A stretch of DNA of 64,000 nucleotides from an uncultured bacterium (GTDB lineage Bacteria > Bacillota_I > Bacilli_A > RFN20 > CAG-826), in the NCBI GenBank assembly GCA_949299165.1, contig CASFZJ010000003.1, forward strand, positions 32,611 to 96,610, given 5' to 3'. Numbering within the stretch: position 1 is the first letter of the stretch; each line of letters starts with the position of its first letter. The notes beneath the pieces were generated by a model. It had not been told where the DNA came from. It searched no databases and worked only from the letters and a program-made list of their open reading frames with translations. Positions 46,358-53,961 of the stretch are shown here, piece by piece. Made by a program: the position numbers and the translations under genes.

Positions 46358-47014
46358 ATGATTTCTGAGCGTTTAAAACAAATATCAAATTTTATCAATG
46401 ATGACCATGATGTCGCTGACATTGGCAGCGACCATGGTCTTCTTTTGGTTTTATTATCTAATCGTAATTTTTCACATGAAGTAATAGGGGTAGAAAATAA
46501 GATTGGCCCTTTTTCTAATTTGGAAAAGACTGTTAATAAAATTGCAAAAACTAACTTTAAATGCCTTTTGTCTGATGGATTAAAAGATGTTAAAGAAAAT
46601 TATAAAACAATCGTTATTGCTGGAATGGGTTATTCAAACCTCGAAAATATTCTAAAAAACGATAAAAATTTTGGTTCTCGTGAAAATTTTGTAATTGATT
46701 GTCACACCAATCAAAAAGAAATAAGAAATTTATTTTATGAGTTAAGATATAAAATAGGAGATGAAAAAATTATTTTTGAAGATTCTATTTATTATGATGT
46801 TATTAAATTTGAAAAAAATAACGATAATCATGTTTATAATTCTCTCGAATTAAAATACGGTCCATTAAACTTAAAAAGAAAAAACGAAATTTTTATAAAA
46901 AGATATAGCGAATCCTTAAACAAATTGAAAAATTTGTGCAATTCTATTAATAATCTTGAGCGCAAACGCGAATTAGAGAACGAAATAAAAGAGTTGGAGG
47001 AAATTATTAAATGA
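46358..47014 (+). CDS. trmK: tRNA (adenine-22-N1) methyltransferase TrmK
   Basis: 218 residues. ISERLKQISNFI and VADIGSDHGLLLVLL (SAM-binding DxGSDH) are the TrmK/YqfN signature, with VIAGMGYSNLENIL as motif IV. Position between rpoD and the NIF3 gene is the same as in B. subtilis. Overlaps the next gene by four bases. Confidence 0.94.
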   Translation: MISERLKQISNFINDDHDVADIGSDHGLLLVLLSNRNFSHEVIGVENKIGPFSNLEKTVNKIAKTNFKCLLSDGLKDVKENYKTIVIAGMGYSNLENILKNDKNFGSRENFVIDCHTNQKEIRNLFYELRYKIGDEKIIFEDSIYYDVIKFEKNNDNHVYNSLELKYGPLNLKRKNEIFIKRYSESLNKLKNLCNSINNLERKRELENEIKELEEIIK

Positions 47015-47793
47015 AAACTAAAGCTTTGCTGAAAAAATTGTCTAAATATTTTCCTAAATCGCTAGCAGAAAGTTATGATCATGTCGGTTTACAATGCGGT
47101 AAATTAAAAGAAGACACAAATTGTATTTTATTGTGCCTCGATTATGATGAAGATGTTTATGATTATATAATTTCAAATAATTTAGAAGACAAAATTGATA
47201 TGATAATTTCTCACCATCCTTTCATTTTTGGTACAAGAGCAAAAGTTCTTAAAAGCGATCCGTTAAAAAAGGAATTATTTGATAAAACATTAGATTTAAA
47301 TTTACCAGTTTACAGTTATCATACTAATTTTGATGGCGGCAAAGAGGGAATGAACGATGCATTAACTCGTGAACTTGAACTTATTGATATAAAACCACTT
47401 GAAACCGAACCAATGGCAAGAGGTGGATACTTAAAAGAAGAAATGGAAATCCATGATTTTGCTAGATATGCGGCTAAAAAACTTAATGTTAATTATGGAA
47501 CTTTGATTAACAAAGGCACAAAAACAATAAAAAAAGTAGCCATCATAGGCGGAGGAGGATGGAGTTCCTATCTTGCCGCTAAAAACGAAGGCTACGATAT
47601 TTTTGTAAGTGGTGACATTCCTCATCATGGAAGAAGAGGAGTTGTGGCAAATAAATATAATTATTTAGATTTGCCTCACGAAATTGAAAAAATATTCATG
47701 AAACAATTTAAGAAGGTCTTACTTTCTATAGATTCTGAACTACAGATTTTACTTGTTGATCAAGAAGATCTCCCTGAATTCCTCTATATCTAA
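47011..47793 (+). CDS. NIF3-like protein (YqfO family), short form
   Basis: 260 residues. The metal site residues lie in DMIISHHPFIFG, YSYHTNFDGGKEGMN and GDIPHHG of the NIF3/GTP cyclohydrolase I type 2 family. B. subtilis YqfO is about 110 residues longer because of a central PII-like insert; it is missing here, as in E. coli YbgI. Function is unsettled. The 3' end overlaps the convergent IspH-like gene by 68 bp, with no terminator between. Confidence 0.9.
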   Translation: MKTKALLKKLSKYFPKSLAESYDHVGLQCGKLKEDTNCILLCLDYDEDVYDYIISNNLEDKIDMIISHHPFIFGTRAKVLKSDPLKKELFDKTLDLNLPVYSYHTNFDGGKEGMNDALTRELELIDIKPLETEPMARGGYLKEEMEIHDFARYAAKKLNVNYGTLINKGTKTIKKVAIIGGGGWSSYLAAKNEGYDIFVSGDIPHHGRRGVVANKYNYLDLPHEIEKIFMKQFKKVLLSIDSELQILLVDQEDLPEFLYI

Positions 47794-48664
47794 AGTAATT
47801 GCAAATATCATCGATTGTCTTTCTTGAAACGCTACCATCAGAAGTAACGTAAATTTTACGATGAACTTCAATATTTAATGCAATAGCTCCTGGCACATCA
47901 GAAATTACCGCATAGGAAATCTTTTTCTCGTTTAAATGATAATATTCTTCAATATATTTATCTGTTTTAGTAGAACTGCTAATAATTAATAAAACATCAT
48001 TATCTTTAAGTTTTTCTAATAATGTTTTCTTTTTATCAAAATTTTCATCACTAACTTCATGATTTATTACAGCTTTTGGCAAATAAGTTTTAATTTTATA
48101 TAAAGCCATTGAAAGCGAATCGTTAGCGATTTCACTTTGATAAATTATTTGAGTGCTCTTTTTATTGTTCTTTTTGCTTAAGCAAATTGCGTTAGAAGGA
48201 GAATCACTATTTAAATCATAGAAGAAAAATCTGTGATTAGTTGATTTTGCTAAATAATTTTCTTCAACAGTGTTAATATTGCCGACAAAAATGACTTTTT
48301 TACCAAATCTAGCTTTTTTAATAAGTTTTTCTTTTTCTAAAGTAGAAGGAGATGTTGCATCAAAATAAACAATTTTTCTCTTCTTCATTATCTTGAACAA
48401 TTTTTGTTCGGTCCCATAAGGTGAAGTGATGATGATTGTTTCGCGATCTACTTTTTTAAGATAATCAGCAAAACCTTCATAAGGTATATCTAAAATAACG
48501 ACATTAAGCCTACCTAACTCGTTTTTAGCGTGTTCGCCGTTTAACAATCCCCCTAAAAGAACAATATTAGAATTTCTAAAGCTTGTTCTTGCTTGATAAG
48601 CAACGTTTAATAAATTATTTAAAGTTTTTGAGTAACCACATGGTTCAATAATTTCGATATTCAT
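47726..48664 (-). CDS. IspH (LytB)-like protein lacking the iron-sulfur ligands
   Basis: 312 residues. It aligns with IspH throughout: IEPCGYSKTL against ISPRGYCYGV, VLLGGLLNGEHAKNEL against ILGMIVHNKHV, VYFDATSPST against TVDATCPDV, and NHEVSDEN against HKEICLATQ. At each of the three cluster cysteines the residue here is serine, and the substrate histidines (VHN, AHGV, GHPE) are also changed. 4-hydroxy-3-methylbut-2-enyl diphosphate reductase activity is therefore unlikely. Gene order (NIF3, ispH, cshB-like helicase, ispG) matches B. subtilis ispH. TAAAAT lies 6 nt before the ATG (leaderless). Confidence 0.8.
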   Translation of the reverse strand: MNIEIIEPCGYSKTLNNLLNVAYQARTSFRNSNIVLLGGLLNGEHAKNELGRLNVVILDIPYEGFADYLKKVDRETIIITSPYGTEQKLFKIMKKRKIVYFDATSPSTLEKEKLIKKARFGKKVIFVGNINTVEENYLAKSTNHRFFFYDLNSDSPSNAICLSKKNNKKSTQIIYQSEIANDSLSMALYKIKTYLPKAVINHEVSDENFDKKKTLLEKLKDNDVLLIISSSTKTDKYIEEYYHLNEKKISYAVISDVPGAIALNIEVHRKIYVTSDGSVSRKTIDDICNYFRYRGIQGDLLDQQVKSVVQNL

Positions 48665-48670
48665 GAAAGT

Positions 48671-48714
48671 ATTTTAACATTTTTAATGAAAAAATGGGAT
48701 AAATTATATAAAAT
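48671..48714. promoter_or_regulatory. Divergent -10 boxes for the IspH-like and DEAD-box genes
   Basis: TAAAAT on the minus strand (48676-48671) is 6 nt from ATG 48664, and TAAAAT on the plus strand (48709-48714) is 6 nt from ATG 48721. No SD in either leader. Confidence 0.6.
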
Positions 48715-48720
48715 GACTGC

Positions 48721-50082
48721 ATGCAATTTAAATCTTTTAATCTAAAACCGGAAATTATCAATGTTTTAAGTGACTTAGGCTACGTTAATTTAACAAAAAT
48801 TCAAGAATTAGTTATCCCAAAAGCCTTAAAAAGTGAAAACATTATTGCTAAAAGTGAGACTGGAAGTGGAAAAACTCACTCTTTTATTGTTCCTATTATC
48901 AATAACATAGTTCCAAGTAATAATTTACAGGCGATAATTATTAGCCCTACAAAGGAATTAGCCCAACAAACATATTCTTTTATTGTTCAAATTGTTGAGA
49001 AATTAGGAAATGTAACCGTCAAATTATTTTCAAGTGGTGAAGACACCACAAAAGATAGCAAATCTTTTTATAATGGCGCAAATATTATTGTTGCAACACC
49101 TGGTCGTTTATCTTATCTATTAAATAACGTTCAAATAGATTTAACAAATTTAAAAACTATAGTTCTTGATGAGGCTGATATGCTCATCGACAGAACTTTT
49201 ATTGATGAAATCGATAAAATTTTCACTATTGTTGATAAAAACACAATTCAAATTGAAGTTTTTAGTGCAACCATATCAAATAATGTTAATGATTTTTTGA
49301 GAAAATATATTTCACCAGACTATTTATTAACTGTTGATGATGAAAACAAAGCTTCAAAAAATGTTAAACATTTCTTCATTAACACCAAACACCAAGATAA
49401 ATATCAATTATTATTGGATTTTATTAATTTAAAAAATCCTTATTTATTGTTTGTTTTCGGAAATTCTAAGACTGAAGCTAAAAAAATATATGAATTTTTA
49501 TCTGAAAATAAGTTTAAATGTGGTTTTATCAGTGGTGAATTAGAAAAAAGAGAAAGAAGATCAATGCTAAGAAGAATCAAAAATGATCAATATCGTATTG
49601 TTGTTGGCACTGATCTAGCAGCAAGAGGCATTGATGTAGAAGACGTTAGTGATGTTTTGAATTTTAATATTCCAAATAATTTAGAATATTATTACCATCG
49701 CGCAGGAAGAACTGGGCGAATTGGTAAGAGCGGATATTGCTATTCTTTTTATGATAACGATAATTTGAATTTACCATTAAAGCTCATTAATGAAGGATTA
49801 GAAGTAGAATATCTAAAATTTAACAATGGCGAATTAGTTAAAGATATTCCTTTAAATAAGGATATTAAAAAGAAAAAATCTAACGTCAATTCTGATTTAG
49901 AAAGAGAAATTAAAAAGGCTAAATTTATGGCAATGGGCAAAAAAGTTAAGCCTGGCTATAAGAAAAAAGTTAAACAAGCAATTGACAAAGTCAAAAGAAA
50001 ACACAGAAGAGAAGTTATCAAAAAAGACATCAGAAGACAAAGAGTTGAAAGATATAAAAACGAAGCCAAAAATAATATTTAA
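48721..50082 (+). CDS. DEAD-box RNA helicase (CshB-like)
   Basis: 453 residues. Q-motif FKSFNLKPEIINVLSDLGYVNLTKIQ, Walker A AKSETGSGKTHSF, PTKELAQQ, TPGRL, DEAD box VLDEADMLI, motif III FSATI, and motifs V-VI VGTDLAARGIDV and YHRAGRTGRIGK are intact. A basic C-terminal tail (about 380-453) should bind RNA. Position near NIF3 and ispG suggests the cshB orthologue, involved in ribosome assembly or cold growth. No SD; -10 box 6 nt before ATG. Confidence 0.95.
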   Translation: MQFKSFNLKPEIINVLSDLGYVNLTKIQELVIPKALKSENIIAKSETGSGKTHSFIVPIINNIVPSNNLQAIIISPTKELAQQTYSFIVQIVEKLGNVTVKLFSSGEDTTKDSKSFYNGANIIVATPGRLSYLLNNVQIDLTNLKTIVLDEADMLIDRTFIDEIDKIFTIVDKNTIQIEVFSATISNNVNDFLRKYISPDYLLTVDDENKASKNVKHFFINTKHQDKYQLLLDFINLKNPYLLFVFGNSKTEAKKIYEFLSENKFKCGFISGELEKRERRSMLRRIKNDQYRIVVGTDLAARGIDVEDVSDVLNFNIPNNLEYYYHRAGRTGRIGKSGYCYSFYDNDNLNLPLKLINEGLEVEYLKFNNGELVKDIPLNKDIKKKKSNVNSDLEREIKKAKFMAMGKKVKPGYKKKVKQAIDKVKRKHRREVIKKDIRRQRVERYKNEAKNNI

Positions 50083-50088
50083 TCTTAT

Positions 50089-50143
50089 TTAGTAATTTAT
50101 TAGTATATTTTTAGTAGATAATTAGTAGTTAATTAGTACATAT
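50089..50143 (+). repeat. 11-bp phased repeat array between DEAD-box helicase and ispG
   Basis: Five units in exact register: TTAGTAATTTA, TTAGTATATTT, TTAGTAGATAA, TTAGTAGTTAA, TTAGTACATAT. It begins 6 nt after the helicase stop; the last unit overlaps the ispG stop on the other strand. Confidence 0.88.
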
Positions 50144-51185
50144 CAATTAATTTATAAAGTTCGGTAAGAACATTTTCTTCATCAGTTGTTTTCAAAATTT
50201 TGCCATGACTAAAGATTTGAAATACACCATTTCCACCCGCAATCCCAATATCAGCATTTTTGCCTTCGCCAATGCCGTTAACAATACACCCCATAACTGC
50301 GACAGTTAAATATTTTTTATGTTGAATCATATAATCCAAAATCTTGTCAGCTATTTGAGCTGTGTTTTTAACCATACAACGACCACATGTAGGGCAAGTA
50401 ATAATTGTTGGATAATTTTCATATAAACCAAGATCATGCAACAGTCTGACGCATGTTTTAATTTCTTTTTGTGGATTATGCGTGAGTGAAATTCTTATAG
50501 TTGAGCCTATTCCTTCAAGTAATAAAGGTGAAAGTGCGCTTACAGATCTGATAATACCGATTTCGTCGTATCCACTCTCAGTAACACCAATATGAAGTGG
50601 ATAATTAGTTTTTTGGCTCATTAAGCGATAAGCTTTAATTGTGAGAAGTGGATTTGAAGCTTTAACGCTTATAACAAGTTTAAAAAACCCATATTCTTCG
50701 AATTTTTTGATATATTTTAAAGCACTTTCAGTTAATTTTTCTTCTTCAGATAAATCAGATGATGCCAAATCTTTCTCTAAAGAACCTTTGTTAACACCAA
50801 TTCTGATAGCGACATCATATTTTTTTGCTGCATAAATTATTCTTTTTAATTTTTCATCACTTCCAATATTTCCTGGATTTATACGTATTTTATCAGCGCC
50901 ATTTTCAATAGCCAAAATGCCTAAATTAGCATCAAAATGTATATCAGCAACAATCGGAATACTGACTCTTTTTTTAATTTCTTTTATTGCGTAAGCATCC
51001 TCTTTATCAAGAACACTTACTCTCATCATTTGCGCACCTAAAGTAGTGCATTCGTTAATTTCATTAACAACCTCATCGACTTTTGAAGTTTTAATATCGC
51101 ACATCGATTGAATTACAACTTGATTATTTCCACCAATTTGAATATTCCCTATTTTTACAGGAACAGTATTTTCTCTCGTACTCAT
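50133..51185 (-). CDS. ispG: 4-hydroxy-3-methylbut-2-en-1-yl diphosphate synthase
   Basis: 350 residues. IQSMCDIKTSKVD at the N-terminus, VADIHFD, DKIRINPGNIG and the [4Fe-4S] ligands in TCPTCGRC and VMGCIVNGIGEGKNADIG are all present, so this MEP-pathway enzyme looks active. It makes HMBPP, the substrate of IspH, whose local homologue has lost its cluster ligands. TATAAT (51197-51192) lies 6 nt before the ATG, so the transcript is probably leaderless. Confidence 0.97.
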   Translation of the reverse strand: MSTRENTVPVKIGNIQIGGNNQVVIQSMCDIKTSKVDEVVNEINECTTLGAQMMRVSVLDKEDAYAIKEIKKRVSIPIVADIHFDANLGILAIENGADKIRINPGNIGSDEKLKRIIYAAKKYDVAIRIGVNKGSLEKDLASSDLSEEEKLTESALKYIKKFEEYGFFKLVISVKASNPLLTIKAYRLMSQKTNYPLHIGVTESGYDEIGIIRSVSALSPLLLEGIGSTIRISLTHNPQKEIKTCVRLLHDLGLYENYPTIITCPTCGRCMVKNTAQIADKILDYMIQHKKYLTVAVMGCIVNGIGEGKNADIGIAGGNGVFQIFSHGKILKTTDEENVLTELYKLIDMY

Positions 51186-51191
51186 ATAAGT

Positions 51192-51197
51192 ATTATA
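51192..51197 (-). promoter_or_regulatory. -10 box giving a leaderless ispG transcript
   Basis: TATAAT on the minus strand, 6 nt from ATG 51185. Confidence 0.6.
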
Positions 51198-51279
51198 TGC
51201 TAATTTTTAGATTAAAATATATAGAAACACACGGTTAAATGTGATAAAATCACGTATGCATTGACGAAAGGAGTTTATT

Positions 51280-51429
51280 ATGCGTGATAACATTATTTTA
51301 AAATGTACAGTCTGTGGTGAAGAACAATATATTACTTCAAAGAACAAGAAAAACAATCCAGATAGAATTGAAAAGAAAAAATATTGTCCACATTGCCAAA
51401 AAGTTCAAGTTTTTAAAGAAAAGAAATAA
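51280..51429 (+). CDS. rpmG: 50S ribosomal protein L33
   Basis: 49 residues: [21 protein letters not shown] then [23 protein letters not shown], the four-cysteine zinc form of bL33. Preceded by GAAAGGAG SD. Starts a small operon with a metallo-hydrolase, efp and a YneF-like gene. Confidence 0.96.
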   Translation: MRDNIILKCTVCGEEQYITSKNKKNNPDRIEKKKYCPHCQKVQVFKEKK

Positions 51430-51437
51430 TATTTCTT

Positions 51438-52097
51438 ATGATTAAAACTTTTAGATTTGAATCTGATACATCTGAATTTAGCGCAAATACATACGTAGTT
51501 GGCGATAAAGGCGGTAGATGTGTAGTAATTGATTTAGGAAGTACTCAACAAAGAGTTATTGATTACATTAAAGAAAATCACACTTCCTGTTCAGGGATTT
51601 TACTTACACATGGCCATTTTGATCATATTAGAGGAATTCAAAAGTTTTTAGAAACATTCTCTTGTACAGTATTTGTACATGAGAAAGATCAAGAATTATT
51701 AGAAAATCCTAAACTTAATTGTTCGCATTTTTCCGAAAAAAAGGATATTTCCTTAAAACTCGGCAATATATATCTTTTAGACGATGAAGATGAAATTGAT
51801 TTCAAAAACGGATATATATTCAAAGTAATTGAAACGCCATTTCATACAAATGGAAGTGTTTGCTTTCTATGTGAGAAAGAAAATGCTCTATTTACAGGTG
51901 ATACTTTGTTTAAAGGATCAATCGGTAGAACTGATCTACCAAAAGGTAACGAAAAACTCGTTAACTCTTCGTTATCTAAACTTCTTAAACTTGATGATAG
52001 TTTAAAAGTCTATCCTGGTCATGGCGATGAAACAACTTTAGGTAAAGAAAAATCACAAAATGGATTTTTATTAAATATAGAAAGGAACACAAAATGA
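51438..52097 (+). CDS. Metallo-beta-lactamase-fold hydrolase (YqgX/glyoxalase II-like)
   Basis: 219 residues. THGHFDH (HxHxDH), ETPFHTNGSVCF (His), FTGDTLF (Asp) and YPGHGDETT (His) form the complete dinuclear metal site of the glyoxalase II-type branch. Substrate is unknown; hydroxyacyl-thiol ester hydrolysis is most likely. Nine bases after rpmG and overlapping efp by four. Confidence 0.92.
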   Translation: MIKTFRFESDTSEFSANTYVVGDKGGRCVVIDLGSTQQRVIDYIKENHTSCSGILLTHGHFDHIRGIQKFLETFSCTVFVHEKDQELLENPKLNCSHFSEKKDISLKLGNIYLLDDEDEIDFKNGYIFKVIETPFHTNGSVCFLCEKENALFTGDTLFKGSIGRTDLPKGNEKLVNSSLSKLLKLDDSLKVYPGHGDETTLGKEKSQNGFLLNIERNTK

Positions 52098-52651
52098 ACG
52101 TTACAGAATTAAGACCTGGTAATTATTTCGAAGAAGAAGGTAATTTATACTACGTTATCGACATTTTACTTAACAAAACAGCTATGAGAAAAATGGTTGC
52201 TAAAGTTAAGGTTAAAAATGTTAGAACCGGTGCTATTACTGAACTTAGTGCTAATAGTGGTTATCAAGTTGAAACAGTTAGACTTGATAAAAAGAAAATG
52301 AATTATCTCTATGACAATGGTGATTTCTTAGTTTTCATGGACAATGAAACCTATGAACAAGTCGAAATTCCTAAGTCAAGATTAGAATGGGAAATTAAAT
52401 TCTTAAAAGAAAATCAAGAAGTCGAAATTACTTCTTATGAAGATGAAATTTTAGGAATAAACCTTCCAGCTAAAGTTACTTTAAAAATTACTCACTGTGA
52501 ACCAGCTGTTAGAGGTGATACAGTCAACAAAGCCATGAAAGATGCAGTAGTTGAAACTGGTTTAAAGATTAGAGTCCCATTATTTATTAATGAAGGCGAT
52601 AACGTACTTGTCAGAACAGACACTGGCGATTACGATGGCAGAGCTAACTAA
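52094..52651 (+). CDS. efp: Translation elongation factor P
   Basis: 185 residues with three beta-barrel domains: ELRPGNYFEEEGNLYYVID (KOW), YLYDNGDFLVFMDNETYEQ, and the C-terminal VPLFINEGDNVLVRTDTGDY. It relieves stalling at polyproline. The tip loop that normally reads KPGKGxA is NKTAMRKM here; by ungapped alignment with B. subtilis the modified Lys 32 is Met, followed by Arg. AAAGGAA SD inside the previous gene. Confidence 0.95.
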   Translation: MNVTELRPGNYFEEEGNLYYVIDILLNKTAMRKMVAKVKVKNVRTGAITELSANSGYQVETVRLDKKKMNYLYDNGDFLVFMDNETYEQVEIPKSRLEWEIKFLKENQEVEITSYEDEILGINLPAKVTLKITHCEPAVRGDTVNKAMKDAVVETGLKIRVPLFINEGDNVLVRTDTGDYDGRAN

Positions 52652-52665
52652 TTCAGGAAACTAAA

Positions 52666-52887
52666 ATGGTTGAAGCTTGGCAAGTTGCTCTTTATTGCAT
52701 TCTTTGCTTGATTGTCGGTTTAGTAATTGGCTATTTCTTAGCTCGTTACATTTTCAAAAAACAACTTGAGAAAAACCCACCTATTAATGAAAATATGATT
52801 CGTGTTATGTATCAACAAATGGGTAGAAAACCTAGTGAAGCACAAATCAGACAAATCATGAATAGTGTAAAGAAGCAACAAAAGTAG
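52666..52887 (+). CDS. UPF0154 (YneF-like) small membrane protein
   Basis: 73 residues: one N-terminal membrane helix (about 5-27) and the conserved LEKNPPINENMIRVMYQQMGRKPSEAQIRQIM tail that defines UPF0154. Function unknown. Located upstream of plsY-parE-parC, as in B. subtilis where yneF is in the same neighbourhood. A terminator follows. Confidence 0.93.
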   Translation: MVEAWQVALYCILCLIVGLVIGYFLARYIFKKQLEKNPPINENMIRVMYQQMGRKPSEAQIRQIMNSVKKQQK

Positions 52888-52909
52888 TTAGATAAAAAAG
52901 TCAATGAAA

Positions 52910-52934
52910 AACGCGATTATTATCGCGTTTTTTT
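52910..52934 (+). terminator. Terminator after the YneF-like gene
   Basis: AACGCGAT (52910-52917) pairs with ATCGCGTT (52922-52929) around a 4-nt loop, followed by a T-run. Confidence 0.9.
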
Positions 52935-52963
52935 ATTGTGTGTAAAAATTTTGTAAGTTTTCC

Positions 52964-52996
52964 ACATATACTAGAAAACTACTAATTATCTACTAA
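52964..52996 (-). repeat. 11-bp phased repeat array just after plsY
   Basis: On the minus strand, three units: TTAGTAGATAA, TTAGTAGTTTT, CTAGTATATGT, beginning 3 nt after the plsY stop codon. 29 of 33 positions match the array at 58826-58858 on the plus strand. Confidence 0.85.
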
Positions 52997-52999
52997 TTA

Positions 53000-53752
53000 T
53001 TATTTCATCCAATGAATTTTGTTTTCTTCGCCATTCTTTAATTTAATAAGATTGCCTCTATGTTTAAATACTAATAATGCATATCCAATTGTAAAGAAAA
53101 TTGGTAAATAAATTGATACATGAGGTCCAAATTCAGAGAACATTAAGTATCCTGAAATGGTAGGTCCGCAAGTTGCAAAAATAATATAAACAATCCAAGA
53201 AAATAAAGTAATACAACCAGTAGTGATTATTGAAGTTACAGAAACTATTTTAGTTTTCTTTAAGCAAATAAAGAAAATAGAAGCAAAAATAGGAATTGCA
53301 GTCCATGATACAGCAAGAATAAATCCAGCAAAAGTAGAAACAATTTTTCCACCTTTAAATCCTAAGAAGCAACTATATGCATGTCCAAACATACATCCTA
53401 GGGCAACTAAATAGTATGTTAATTCAGCTAAAGTGTTACCTTGTCCGAAAATATTATATGTTCGATCATCGCCAAGCATTAATTGAGCTGCAGGTTCAAA
53501 ATAAGTAAATAAAGCGAAAACACTTAGTAGTGGAATTATAACTTTAAAGAAATCAAGCGCCATTGTTGCAACGCCAGCTCCTTTTGAAATTGAACGTCCA
53601 ACATTAGTTCCGCCAGGATTATGGCTTCCATAATCACGTGGATCTTTGTGATAAAAAACTTTGCTAATAATTACGCTATTTGGGATACTTCCAAATAGGT
53701 AGCCTAATAAGAAACAACCAATAAGTATCAATGTTCTGTAAAAGTAAATCAT
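53000..53752 (-). CDS. plsY: Glycerol-3-phosphate acyltransferase PlsY
   Basis: 250 residues, about five membrane helices. Motif 1 GSIPNSVIISK, motif 2 DYGSHNPGGTNVGRSISKGAG, and motif 3 GHAYSCFLGFKGGKIVSTFAG are the PlsY active-site loops. It acylates glycerol-3-phosphate with acyl-phosphate, first step of phospholipid synthesis. Divergent from parE, standard in Firmicutes. TAAAAT lies 8 nt before the ATG. Confidence 0.95.
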   Translation of the reverse strand: MIYFYRTLILIGCFLLGYLFGSIPNSVIISKVFYHKDPRDYGSHNPGGTNVGRSISKGAGVATMALDFFKVIIPLLSVFALFTYFEPAAQLMLGDDRTYNIFGQGNTLAELTYYLVALGCMFGHAYSCFLGFKGGKIVSTFAGFILAVSWTAIPIFASIFFICLKKTKIVSVTSIITTGCITLFSWIVYIIFATCGPTISGYLMFSEFGPHVSIYLPIFFTIGYALLVFKHRGNLIKLKNGEENKIHWMK

Positions 53753-53760
53753 ATATAAAG

Positions 53761-53766
53761 ATTTTA
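53761..53766 (-). promoter_or_regulatory. -10 box giving a leaderless plsY transcript
   Basis: TAAAAT on the minus strand, 8 nt from ATG 53752; no SD. Confidence 0.55.
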
Positions 53767-53961
53767 CTACAATAGTTTATCTTTTTAATACGAGCATTTT
53801 ATAAAACCGCTTTCATTGAATAAAATATGTTTGCGAAATTTACGAAAATTAATTAAAAAAATTTAATTTTTAATAAGAAATGACCATTTTTACCAAAAAA
53901 TATTTATTAAAAAGTGATTAATAAAACAATAATTTTTTGATACAATTAGTTAGCTGAATTT

